Below are positions 7,072 through 15,317 of a stretch of DNA of 16,489 nucleotides, one piece after another. Under the pieces are notes generated by a model. That model did not search any database and was not told where the DNA came from. It saw only the letters and a list, made by a program, of their open reading frames with translations. The stretch lies in NCBI GenBank assembly GCA_027858355.1, contig JAQICW010000498.1:1-16489 (forward strand), in the 5' to 3' direction. The position numbers and the translations under genes are program-made. The stretch is from Desulfobacula sp. (GTDB taxonomy: Bacteria > Desulfobacterota > Desulfobacteria > Desulfobacterales > Desulfobacteraceae). How positions within the stretch are numbered: position 1 is the stretch's first letter; each line of letters begins with the position of its first letter.

Positions 7072-8520
7072 ATGTTAGCAAATCATTTCAATGCTCAAAT
7101 TAGACCCCGATTACAGCTTCTTAACCAGGATCAAATAAAACAGATCCACCTTGCTTCACTTGAAATTCTGGAAAGAACCGGGGTTCAGGTTATGCTGCCG
7201 GAAGCGCTTGATCTTTTGGAAAAAGCAGGCGCATGGATCCTTTCCGATAACATGGTAAAAATACCCTCTCACCTTGTGGAGGAAGCACTTCGATCCGCTC
7301 CTTCACGGATTACCATTTATGATCGGAACGGCAGCCCCGCAATGAGATTCGAAGGCCTCAACACCCATTTCGGCCCGGGTACGGACACCACATTCGTCAT
7401 GGACATAGAAACCGGCGAAAGGCGGTCTACAAAAGGCCAGGACGTAGCCCGTGTGGCCCGATTATGTGATGCACTGCCCAATATCGATTTTGTTGCTTCA
7501 ATGGGTGGGGTTTCACCCGAGGAGTGCGATCCAAACCTTTCAGACCGCCACAATTTTGCTCTCATGCTAAACAACACAACAAAGCCGATTCTCTTTACCT
7601 CATGGAGCCTGGAGGGGCTCAAGGATATTCATCGCATGGCCTCAGTTGTATGTGGAAGCAAAAAAGCCTTGGAACAAAAACCCTTTTTAATCCATTATGC
7701 AGAACCGATCACACCGCTGCAACATGCCCCTGAATCCCTGCAGAAATTGTTGTTTTGCGCAGAAAATTTTATCCCGTGCGCTTATGTCAGCGCGCCGATC
7801 ATGGGTGCAACATCTCCGGTAACCGTAGCCGGGACCCTTGCCCTCCAAACGGCTGAATTCCTCAGCGGTCTTGTCATTTCACAGCTCAAGCGCAAGGGAG
7901 CTCCCATCCTGTATGGCGGTGGAGGCACTCCCATGGATATGAAAACCTCGGTCAATGTTTACAGTGGCCCAGAAGCTTTTCTGGTTCATGTGGCCGGCAA
8001 GGAGATGGCAACATATTACGGCCTGCCGGACTTTAACACCGGCGGATGTTCTGATGCCAAGGTTCTTGACCAGCAGGCCGCAGCCGAAGCTTCCGTTTCG
8101 CTGATGCAGGCCAGCATGGCAGGCAGCAGCATGGTCCACGATGTGGGATATCTCGAATCCGGTCTTACCGCGTCTTACGAAATGCTTGTCCTTTCAGATG
8201 AACTAATCGACATGCTCAAGTATATTTTAAAGGGGGTCACAGTGGATGCGGAGAGTCTTGCCACGGATATAATCAACAAAGTCGGCCCAAGGGGAAATTA
8301 TCTTCAGGAAAAACACACCGTGCAAAATTTCAGAAATATCTGGTACCCAAAGCTGTTCAACCGTGCCAATCATGAAAGGTGGAAGGAAGGCGGAGGGAAA
8401 GACCTGTGGAAGGTGCTGAACGAACGTGTTAAAACGATTTTGGGAGAGCATAAGCCGGAACCTTTGGCCAAAAATGTGATGGAAACCATAGAGGGAATAC
8501 TCGCATCAAAGATGAAGTGA
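7072..8520 (+). CDS. MttB-family corrinoid methyltransferase, non-pyrrolysine (second copy)
   Basis: A 482-residue MttB-superfamily methyltransferase, probably the second substrate:corrinoid methyltransferase of the operon. It carries GATSPVTVAGTLALQ, VISQLKRKGAPILYG, the GGCSDAKVLDQQAAAEAS segment (about 324-341), GPRGNYL and FRNIWYPKLFNR. It has no internal amber codon and ends in TGA followed by TAG. It resembles ordinary bacterial non-pyrrolysine members more than the first copy does. In the motif equivalent to the first copy's SDSCCVD it has SDAKVLD, so the two probably differ in substrate. GGAG stands 7 bases before the ATG. It lies 126 bp after the corrinoid gene and appears to be the last gene of the operon. 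Confidence 0.92.
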   Translation: MLANHFNAQIRPRLQLLNQDQIKQIHLASLEILERTGVQVMLPEALDLLEKAGAWILSDNMVKIPSHLVEEALRSAPSRITIYDRNGSPAMRFEGLNTHFGPGTDTTFVMDIETGERRSTKGQDVARVARLCDALPNIDFVASMGGVSPEECDPNLSDRHNFALMLNNTTKPILFTSWSLEGLKDIHRMASVVCGSKKALEQKPFLIHYAEPITPLQHAPESLQKLLFCAENFIPCAYVSAPIMGATSPVTVAGTLALQTAEFLSGLVISQLKRKGAPILYGGGGTPMDMKTSVNVYSGPEAFLVHVAGKEMATYYGLPDFNTGGCSDAKVLDQQAAAEASVSLMQASMAGSSMVHDVGYLESGLTASYEMLVLSDELIDMLKYILKGVTVDAESLATDIINKVGPRGNYLQEKHTVQNFRNIWYPKLFNRANHERWKEGGGKDLWKVLNERVKTILGEHKPEPLAKNVMETIEGILASKMK

Positions 8521-8575
8521 TAGGAACTTGCTTTTTGTCAAGGAAAGTATGAAAAATTATTAAAGCGTTGAAATA

Positions 8576-8598
8576 TACACCCAGCCGGGCCGGGTGTA
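8576..8598 (+). terminator. Probable end-of-operon hairpin
   Basis: A GC-rich stem, TACACCC (8576-8582) with GGGTGTA (8592-8598), encloses AGCCGGGCC, 55 bases after the second methyltransferase gene. The downstream sequence is AATAATCCTTAAATTTTT, so the T-rich part comes late. Likely a terminator, but not a textbook one. Confidence 0.45.
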
Positions 8599-8709
8599 AA
8601 TAATCCTTAAATTTTTAAAATTGATGAAAAAACATCAAATTTTGGCTGATTTCAAACATAGCTCACCAGCAATTCCACAACTTAATTTTACGTGTGACCT
8701 TCAGGTTAA

Positions 8710-8829
8710 AACTTCATACTGGAAAGCCCACTCTATGTCTTCCAGCATAAAGCCGAATGCCGTGCAAAAACTGCCATGTGCATCAACGAAAAAGATGTGG
8801 ACTTCATGCTGGAGACCCTGGATTTATAA
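8710..8829 (+). pseudogene. Possible 3' remnant of a decayed gene
   Basis: This frame is open for 39 codons from just after a TAA (8707-8709) to the TAA at 8827-8829, has no clear start, and ends in a plausible protein-like tail (CRAKTAMCINEKDVDFMLETLDL split over residues about 17-39). The stop overlaps that of the converging SAM methyltransferase. A different frame is open just upstream from 8621, which would fit a frameshift near 8700-8730. I do not recognise the family. The rest of the roughly 300-bp gap after the operon holds only the hairpin at 8576-8598. Confidence 0.25.
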
Positions 8830-9648
8830 AGCCTTGACAGCAACTATATGGGCGGTAAAGGGTATGACAAAACCATCGCCTCTTTCATAGGCACGAACGG
8901 ATTTTTCAATATGTTCTTTTATCGCTGCAAGGGCTTCTGGTTTTTGAGCGGCCAGAATGGCTGCGGTTCGAACACCGGCATCCCGTTCAGATTCAAAAAT
9001 GAACGAAACCGATGGAACCTTCCATTCAACCGTCACTGATCGAAAAACAAGAGACAACGGATCAAAGCCTGCCTCACCCAGGGCATTGCGGCAGTCCTCT
9101 GGGTTACCATATGCAAAATAGTCAGGACCTTCTGGTAATTGAACATCAAAGCTGGCACAGGCCTTTACAGCTTCTGCAACAATCCTGTTTCCCGGACTTT
9201 TATCTGGACTTGCCCAAATAGTAAAACCATACCACCCTCCAGGTCGAAGCACCCGGCAGGCTTCAGAAAAAGCAGCCTCCGGCCTTGACAGATGAAGCAA
9301 TCCAAAGTTCATCACAACACTATCAAAAGAATCTTCTTCAAAATCCAGGTCCTGGGCATCGCCTTCATGGAATTGGATCAAAGGATTCCGGTCTCTTGCG
9401 ATGCGAACCATTTCAGAGGAAAAGTCCAGGCCCGTGGGGATTGCCCCGAGAGCAAATGCCATTTCCCCGACATATCCAGGCCCGCAAGCCACATCAAGCA
9501 GGCGGGTGCCGTATTTTACCTTTGCAGCCTCAAGCAGATGATGGGTGAAAGGTCGGACAAGCCCGCTCCAGGCCAGATCATATCTATGGGCAATGCGCTG
9601 CCAGCCCTCTTGTTGAAACTGGTGGAAATTGTTATCGGTTAAAATCAT
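8824..9648 (-). CDS. Class I SAM-dependent methyltransferase
   Basis: A 274-residue methyltransferase of the UbiE/Methyltransf_11 type. It shows the SAM-binding glycine motif LLDVACGPG (about 50-57), the acidic end of strand 2 in GLDFSSEMV (about 73-81), the DAQDL segment, then MNFGLLHL and the post-II motif RVLRPGGWYGFTIW. The substrate is unknown; small-molecule, quinone or lipid methylation are all possible. I chose the ATG at 9648 because AAAGGAAG lies 4 bases upstream of it; a TTG at 9696 would add 16 residues without a good ribosome site. It converges on the methyl-catabolism operon and is probably unrelated to it, since that pathway uses corrinoid, not SAM. Confidence 0.88.
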   Translation of the reverse strand: MILTDNNFHQFQQEGWQRIAHRYDLAWSGLVRPFTHHLLEAAKVKYGTRLLDVACGPGYVGEMAFALGAIPTGLDFSSEMVRIARDRNPLIQFHEGDAQDLDFEEDSFDSVVMNFGLLHLSRPEAAFSEACRVLRPGGWYGFTIWASPDKSPGNRIVAEAVKACASFDVQLPEGPDYFAYGNPEDCRNALGEAGFDPLSLVFRSVTVEWKVPSVSFIFESERDAGVRTAAILAAQKPEALAAIKEHIEKSVRAYERGDGFVIPFTAHIVAVKAL

Positions 9649-9652
9649 CGAG

Positions 9653-9660
9653 CTTCCTTT
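9653..9660 (-). promoter_or_regulatory. Ribosome binding site deciding the methyltransferase start
   Basis: On the minus strand AAAGGAAG (9660-9653) precedes the ATG at 9648. It supports the shorter start over the upstream TTG at 9696. Confidence 0.6.
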
Positions 9661-9829
9661 AATTCGTTCATTTTTCAAAACATTTTTCAAACCCAATTAC
9701 CATGACCGAAAAATTTTCTTTCTCGTCCTAATTTATATTTGCCCTACCCTAATTGAGCTGATATTTTTTTCTGACAATCAGCAACGCCATTAAGGGAACG
9801 AAATTGAAGACAAGCACAAATTCAAAGTT

Positions 9830-11755
9830 TCATCCCTTATATTGTGATTGCACCCATTTTTCAACTGCCTTATATGGGTAAGCTTCAAGCCGGCTGAAGC
9901 CTGACATGTGTCTGGCCTTATACTGGACCAGCCGGGGAGTGGAAATGCCGCATAAAAAACGGGTTGCCAGATCAACGGGCAAAGGGGACAAAGCCACATC
10001 AGTCAGGGCCCGGACCAAGGTATAAAAATCCATTTTGTCCAGGGAAGGCAGTTCTGACTCTGGCAGCCTGACCGGTCTGTTACCAAGGCAAACCGAGCAC
10101 CGGCCACAGTCTGCATCAAGCGTTTCCCCAAAATAGGCAGACAGACTTTTTGCAAGACATAGATCTTTTTCAAACATTTCAATCATGGTGTGCAGGCGCT
10201 CTATTTCCCTTTTCTCCTTTTTCACAAACAGGTTTGCAAGCTTCAGGGCCGTTGAATCGATGTCAAATCCGGAATTGAGGATCTCAAACACCTCTACCCC
10301 GGATTTTGGCTGTAGGTCAATCCAACCTTTTTCATGAAAATATTCCAGGGCTGTCAGGACTCGCTGCCGTTCGGAACCTGATTCGGCAACAATTCCATTT
10401 ATGTCTACATTGGACCATTTTACTGCTGTTCTGGAATAATCCAGTATGGTCTGTACAAATTGTTTTTTTTCTCCGGAAAAATTATTGAGGATCTCCTTGT
10501 CCGGAATCAAATACTGAAACGCATAAGACTCAAAATAGGTATATTTTGGGGAAATAATTTTTTCTATCTCAAGGTAAACCAGCAGGGTTTTTAAGGGCAA
10601 AAGGCGGATGTCCGCATCCTTGCTGAGCGTATATGCACGAACCTCAAACACGGTTCCCCTATTCTGATGGATACTATTCAGCACATGGCGGATGTTATCA
10701 AAACCCGGTGTATCCCCATAGGCAAAATTCTCCAGTATCGGCACTGCATTTTTATTGCCCAACACACAACAAAGAGATGGGGTCCCGTCCCTGCCAGCCC
10801 GGCCGATTTCCTGGCTGTAGCTCTCAATGGACTTTGGCAAATCGTAGTGGATAACCTTTCGAATATCTTCCTTATCAATACCCATTCCAAAGGCAATGGT
10901 GGCCACCACTATACCTGTTTTACCAGTCATAAAATGATTCTGAATGGATTCCCGCTGGTCATTTTTCATTCCCGCATGATATGCATCTGCAGCAATACCA
11001 TTCTCGGTCAGTATTCGGGCTACCCGCTCCGCCGTTTTCTGCAGGGTGACATACACAACAGCCGGGCCATCAGGCTTTCCTGCCAGGATTTCCATGAGCC
11101 GGGCATCTTTTTTTTCTTCAATAACGGGATGTATGCGAAGAAACAGATTTTTCCGGTAAAACCCGGTTTTCACCACATTTTCCTTGCGAATTGCAAACTT
11201 TTCGCACATGTCAAAAATAACCATGGGGGTTGCCGTGGCCGTCAGCAACAATACCTTTCCAATACGGAATTCTTTCTGATACATGGGGATTTTCAGATAA
11301 TCCGGCCGAAAATTATGACCCCACTCAGAGATACAATGAGCCTCGTCCACTACCAGCAGTGATACCTTCATCAGCCGAAGCTGGGTTCTGAATCTCTCGT
11401 TTTTAAACCGCTCTACCGCAATCATAAGAATCTTCAGCTTACCCAGCCGGGCTGCTTCGAGAGTACTTCGGTAATCTTCGGCACTCATCCCTGAGTCAAG
11501 CTTTGCCGCCGCAATAGTTTTCGATTTCAAAAAATCGATCTGATCCTTCAGTAGTGAGTGAAGCGGTGAGACCACCAGGGTCATCCCTTGCTCAAGAATA
11601 GCCGGTAACTGATAACAAAGGGATTTCCCCGCGCCCGTGGGAAAAATTGATGCCGCAGACGTACCAGCCATAATGGTTTCCACAACCTGTTTCTGACCGG
11701 GTTTAAATTTGTCGAACCCGAATATTTCCTTTAGGGTGTTATCAATTCCAGACAT
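9830..11755 (-). CDS. recQ: RecQ-family ATP-dependent DNA helicase
   Basis: A 641-residue superfamily 2 helicase that would unwind DNA 3' to 5' in recombination and repair. Motifs in order: the FGFDKFKPGQ Q-like motif (12-21), Walker A PTGAGKS (39-45), VVDEAHCISEWGHNFRPDY (135-153) with the DEAH box and RecQ aromatic loop, TATAT (motif III, about 172-176), AFGMGIDKEDIR, and QEIGRAGRDG (motif VI). A RecQ zinc-binding region follows near residues 530-560, ending CGRCSVC. The C-terminal part is longer than the core and has no HRDC domain that I can see, so it may be a RecQ-like rather than canonical housekeeping RecQ. The ATG at 11755 is preceded by GGGAG about 10 bases upstream. Its first 14 bp overlap the end of the ParB-like fragment. 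Confidence 0.93.
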   Translation of the reverse strand: MSGIDNTLKEIFGFDKFKPGQKQVVETIMAGTSAASIFPTGAGKSLCYQLPAILEQGMTLVVSPLHSLLKDQIDFLKSKTIAAAKLDSGMSAEDYRSTLEAARLGKLKILMIAVERFKNERFRTQLRLMKVSLLVVDEAHCISEWGHNFRPDYLKIPMYQKEFRIGKVLLLTATATPMVIFDMCEKFAIRKENVVKTGFYRKNLFLRIHPVIEEKKDARLMEILAGKPDGPAVVYVTLQKTAERVARILTENGIAADAYHAGMKNDQRESIQNHFMTGKTGIVVATIAFGMGIDKEDIRKVIHYDLPKSIESYSQEIGRAGRDGTPSLCCVLGNKNAVPILENFAYGDTPGFDNIRHVLNSIHQNRGTVFEVRAYTLSKDADIRLLPLKTLLVYLEIEKIISPKYTYFESYAFQYLIPDKEILNNFSGEKKQFVQTILDYSRTAVKWSNVDINGIVAESGSERQRVLTALEYFHEKGWIDLQPKSGVEVFEILNSGFDIDSTALKLANLFVKKEKREIERLHTMIEMFEKDLCLAKSLSAYFGETLDADCGRCSVCLGNRPVRLPESELPSLDKMDFYTLVRALTDVALSPLPVDLATRFLCGISTPRLVQYKARHMSGFSRLEAYPYKAVEKWVQSQYKG

Positions 11756-12128
11756 TGCTCAAATTCTCCCCCTGGTGTTTGATATATTGTAACGTACATT
11801 TAATGATGCATGCAAGTCGATTTTTTGCAATGGAATCTATCTTTGACAGCAATTTATGCACCCTTTCAAGGGGTGTTTTGCCTACCGTCAAAGAGCAATT
11901 AATTTTGCCCATTTCCACATCAATGATTTCAATGGTTGCTTCAATGGATTCTATGGCGGATAAATCTTCTCTTAAAAAGTTTTCTGCAGCGCTTATCCGT
12001 CTTGCCTGAAGATCATCAACGTCTGCGATCTTTGCCTGGATAGTCGTCATGTCCGTGTAGTCTTTAATTGCTCTGAGTCTTCGTTCTCCTGCAATAAGCT
12101 GAAACCTGCCTTTAGAAAAAAAATTCAT
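11742..12128 (-). pseudogene. Truncated ParB-like nuclease/partition domain fragment
   Basis: A 128-codon frame with the ParB N-terminal domain signature: GRFQLIAGERRLRAIK (box II type), then AENFLREDLSAIESIEA. The part of the domain that normally precedes GRFQL (the arginine-rich start and first strand, typically 40 or more residues) is missing. The frame hits a stop three codons before its ATG, and its beginning, MNFFSKG, follows a T-run where a frameshift could have occurred. The C-terminal DNA-binding region is also absent, replaced by a low-quality tail that overlaps recQ. I read it as a remnant of a plasmid or integrated-element partition gene. It could still be expressed as a short protein. 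Confidence 0.6.
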
Positions 12129-12428
12129 CGCACTAGTTTAAAAGTATAGTTGTTTTATAAAAAATATTATCAAAAAAGTAAAACCAAATGACAATTTCTG
12201 TTTTTTGAAAAAGGGACAATTATTCTATTTCCATGTCCCACGTAAGGTGTCCAAAATCAAACAGGGTAAAAAGATGTGCGGTACCACTATATATTGTGTT
12301 TGCCATTCAACAAAACAGATTGCCTTTGTTTCAAATAAAAGTTTGAATTGTTGAATTTTCAAAAGCTCAAGGATAGTTGCAAGCAAACATGGCTTTTTGA
12401 GCCAGCTCAAAAGTACTATGCCATGCGA
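12129..12428. other. AT-rich gap between ParB remnant and defence genes
   Basis: No supported gene. It contains a nested inverted repeat: ATTCAACAA (12305-12313) / TTGTTGAAT (12348-12356), with an inner TTCAAA (12330-12335) / TTTGAA (12342-12347). Near the defence genes is the palindrome listed at 12395-12412. It may be the edge of an inserted island. Confidence 0.45.
12395..12412 (-). terminator. Possible terminator palindrome after the defence operon
   Basis: TTTTGAGC and GCTCAAAA, 8 bp each, are separated by 2 bases, 17 bases after the stop of the 251-residue gene. As RNA it would open to a stem of about 6 bp with a 6-base loop. There is no good T-run on the minus strand, so the role is uncertain. 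Confidence 0.35.
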
Positions 12429-13184
12429 CTAACAAACCAATTTTAAAAGATCATCATTAAAGCCATGATGAACGACATCTATTCTTTCACAGTTTTGGGC
12501 GATATAATCTCCGGTCAATCGAGGAACCTGGAATGGAAAAAGACCAGGACTATTTGTTAAAAACCCCAATGCCCCTTTTCCATCTGGCGTGGCATGCAAT
12601 GCAGATTCAAAAAGCAGAATAGCAATATCCGGATCATTTATAATATACAAATCCGTTTTTTCATAGCAGCCTCTTGTATTAGAATCTTTAAGAGTATTCC
12701 AGGCCACAAAAGAACGTACAGTATAACGGGCATTTCGAGCCACTGTTTCCCTGTCACCATATTGTTCTTTCAGTCGATCAAAAATCTGTCGTTGGGTTAT
12801 TTTATCTTGCAAGTTCAATATCCGGCCAACTTGTTTAGCAACATTAAACCAGAAAGGGTATGATGCTGATATGACAGCCCAGTGCAAAGGCAACCATTCT
12901 GGTGATTGAAGAGACTTTGATAGATCCAAAGCCTTTTTACAAAACTTTTTTAACTCTTTATTTTTGGGAAACCATGATGAAAGGATACTTATGGCCATGC
13001 CGTATGTTTTTTTGCCTCTTTCCCCAATACCACCGCTCTGTTTTTGAGTAGAAAGAAACTCATTCAAGTCTTCTCGAATTTCAGATTCAGTCATCCCTGC
13101 AAGTAACATCTGTACAACACGGTCCATCCAGTCTATTTGAATTGTCTGCTTAATTCCTAATTTTTTATATCTCTTGTTTGTCAT
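12429..13184 (-). CDS. Protein following PglZ, possible BrxA-type BREX component
   Basis: A 251-residue soluble protein with no signal or membrane segment. Its start ATGA overlaps the pglZ stop by 4 bp, and AAGGA lies 8 bases before the ATG, so the two are translationally coupled. Residues about 98-165 hold the most structured part, LHWAVISASYPFWFNVAKQVGR followed by KITQRQIFDRLKEQYGDRETVARNARYTVRSFVAW (split here only for description), which looks like a helical and winged-helix DNA-binding unit. In type 3 BREX loci a BrxA (DUF1819) protein accompanies PglZ, and position, size and HTH-like character fit that role. I cannot confirm DUF1819 membership by eye. It ends in a TAG codon. Confidence 0.6.
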   Translation of the reverse strand: MTNKRYKKLGIKQTIQIDWMDRVVQMLLAGMTESEIREDLNEFLSTQKQSGGIGERGKKTYGMAISILSSWFPKNKELKKFCKKALDLSKSLQSPEWLPLHWAVISASYPFWFNVAKQVGRILNLQDKITQRQIFDRLKEQYGDRETVARNARYTVRSFVAWNTLKDSNTRGCYEKTDLYIINDPDIAILLFESALHATPDGKGALGFLTNSPGLFPFQVPRLTGDYIAQNCERIDVVHHGFNDDLLKLVC

Positions 13185-15175
13185 CGTGTATTCCTTTTAA
13201 AATTAACCAACGGCACGATGACTTCTTCAATGGAAATGCCCCCATGGCCGACAATCGTATTTCCTTTATTTATGAATGCATCCTGATCTCCAGCAATGAG
13301 CGGGTAGTAGTCTGAAGGCAATCCAACCGGATGCCATTTCTGGGCGAATGGAAAATCAGCCGCGACCTGAGATCTTAATTCTTCAGATGGATAAATGCGC
13401 ACTCTTTCACCTTTTGTTTCAGCAATGACACCTTCAGTCGGCCGTCCCTTACCGCTGCATTCTATATTTCCATGATCAGATGTCATCCAAACATCATATC
13501 CTTGATTCAATAAATAATTAATCAAGGATTGCAGAAACCCTTTCCGGCACCATTGCTTAATTTGATTATGCATTCCTGCTGAACCAAGCTGCATTCCATG
13601 CATTATTTTATCAATCTTGTCAATTACCAGGCCAACAGCCTTTGTCTTTCCTGGATGAATTATAGAATCCATAATATTTTCAACATTGCCGTCACTCAAG
13701 CCTCTTGCATATGCAATGTCAAGCCGGGAAACATTATTATTTTCCCAAAATTGTTTCCAAAGTTTTTCCTCATTGTTCGTTGTTTTAATGGATGAAGGGA
13801 AATAAAATGGGGGTTTACCTGAAAAAATTGATTGCCTTGAGACAGAAGTCAATGTTGGTATCCATGCAAAAACAGCTGATTCTTTTATAATCAAGCTGCT
13901 ATCATTGTCTTGTAAAATCTGCCTGATGGAAACCCATTGATCCAGAGCAAGCCCGTCTACAACAATCAGTGCCGCAAGGTTATTTTTTGACTTTTCCATA
14001 TCCCGAGCAATTCGTCTGGATACGTGATGTAACATTGTTGGATTTGTGGGAGGAAGGTTAATCAAATTTGAGTAATTCTCGGTTAACCAGATGGCAAAAG
14101 TTTTATTCAGCTTAAATCCCATCTCACAAAATTGGGATTGAAAGGCATCATTGTCTGTACAATGTATCAATGCTGAAAGTTCGGCCCATTTCAAAGCAAA
14201 GTTAATCCATTTCGTATATGACGACCCTTCGACTGTCGGGAAATCCTTCTTCAGTATATTAAACAAACCTGAAATACGAGATGCATTATCATCTTCATCT
14301 TCTTTAACTCCGATTTTAATCCAAGAATTTGAATCGATATTTAGCTTTGCACTTTTTACAGGAGCAATTTTCCCCTCAAGAAACAAATTATCAATATAAA
14401 TTCTGATATCTTGATGATCAAATGGAAGAAATTCCGGCCCCCGATATTTCAAGCCATATTCAGAAGGTTTCTCTTTTATTTGATCTGTTTTACCAAGATG
14501 GTCTATAAAGATTGGCCAGCGTTCCTGAAGGAAAGCAAAAAATGCTTCTTCATTCGGTACTATTTCTTTTAAATCCCATGTCCCAAAAGTATTATTTTCT
14601 ATTAAAATTTGGACAAGTCGTTCTGAAAAAATTTTTGGCATTTGGGTCTTGCTGTAGTGCAAACGCAACAATGTCCTTAAAAGTTTTATATCATCTGAAA
14701 TCATGTCCATTGGGATACCGTAGACATGGCGAAGAATGAAATCTTTGGTCGCATTATCACCCATCCTGGCAGATGAAGTTTTTTGCTGTGCATCAAACAA
14801 TGCATCCAACATCGACCGATCCAACTCTTCTATAACCGGATAGCTTAAGTTGGGAAAGAGCTCACCAAGATTAAAAGATAACTTCCTCCCAGCCTGGAGC
14901 AAATCATAAGGTAAAGATAACAGTTCCGAATTTTGTAGTCGAAGGATAACGACTAAATCTGTATGTTCTCCTCTATCCCAAATTGATCTGTACTTTGATT
15001 CATAAGCATATCGAAATTCAATTGGATCATCAAATTCAATAAGATCAAATCCTCTTTGCCGCAGCTTTACAAAAAGCTTTTCTTTAGTTAAAAGGCTGTC
15101 AGGGTCAGCGACCAGAGTTAACTTGCTGACATTTGGGATAAATTCTTTAAGGATCGTTTCTCGCCAGCCATTCAT
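13181..15175 (-). CDS. pglZ: PglZ-domain phosphatase of a BREX defence system
   Basis: A protein of about 664 residues of the PglZ family, alkaline-phosphatase-superfamily proteins found in every BREX phage-defence type. Metal- and phosphate-site motifs are visible: IVVDGLALDQW (405-415), PTLTSVSRQSIFSG (441-454) with the nucleophile region, VIDKIDKIMHG (518-528), MTSDHGN (565-571), and the C-terminal hallmark VGHGGISIEEVIVPLV (643-658). The N-terminus, LTLVADPDSLL then YESKYRSIWDRGE and PYDLLQAGRKLSF, looks like the N-terminus of type 3 BREX PglZ proteins as I remember them. Residue numbers count from the TTG at 15178; the ATG at 15175 is the first conventional start and GAGG lies upstream at usable distance from either. 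It is coupled to the downstream 251-residue gene. Confidence 0.88.
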   Translation of the reverse strand: MNGWRETILKEFIPNVSKLTLVADPDSLLTKEKLFVKLRQRGFDLIEFDDPIEFRYAYESKYRSIWDRGEHTDLVVILRLQNSELLSLPYDLLQAGRKLSFNLGELFPNLSYPVIEELDRSMLDALFDAQQKTSSARMGDNATKDFILRHVYGIPMDMISDDIKLLRTLLRLHYSKTQMPKIFSERLVQILIENNTFGTWDLKEIVPNEEAFFAFLQERWPIFIDHLGKTDQIKEKPSEYGLKYRGPEFLPFDHQDIRIYIDNLFLEGKIAPVKSAKLNIDSNSWIKIGVKEDEDDNASRISGLFNILKKDFPTVEGSSYTKWINFALKWAELSALIHCTDNDAFQSQFCEMGFKLNKTFAIWLTENYSNLINLPPTNPTMLHHVSRRIARDMEKSKNNLAALIVVDGLALDQWVSIRQILQDNDSSLIIKESAVFAWIPTLTSVSRQSIFSGKPPFYFPSSIKTTNNEEKLWKQFWENNNVSRLDIAYARGLSDGNVENIMDSIIHPGKTKAVGLVIDKIDKIMHGMQLGSAGMHNQIKQWCRKGFLQSLINYLLNQGYDVWMTSDHGNIECSGKGRPTEGVIAETKGERVRIYPSEELRSQVAADFPFAQKWHPVGLPSDYYPLIAGDQDAFINKGNTIVGHGGISIEEVIVPLVNFKRNTR

Positions 15176-15317
15176 CAAACTGAATCCTCTTCAATTTTCA
15201 TTAAAAGTAAAGACAGATCTTTTGACCCCACAATACCTGTTCCTCAATTATTTTACAGACGCAGTTATGGGAGATGAGATATTGCCGGATATCATGCATA
15301 ATCAGTAATCGCCTCAA

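Noticed and set aside
3157..8520. Pyrrolysine-containing MttB
   Set aside because: Both methyltransferase frames run full length with no internal TAG codon.
10667..11362. 231-codon plus-strand frame opposite recQ
   Set aside because: It is antisense to strongly conserved helicase motifs, and its composition is that of a shadow frame.
9830..11755. RecQ as a BREX helicase
   Set aside because: Its RecQ zinc region and motifs are those of recombination helicases, and it is separated from pglZ by the ParB fragment and a gene-free gap.
12225..12410. 61-codon minus-strand frame in the gap after the defence operon
   Set aside because: TTG start, no ribosome site, low-complexity hydrophobic composition and no recognisable motif.
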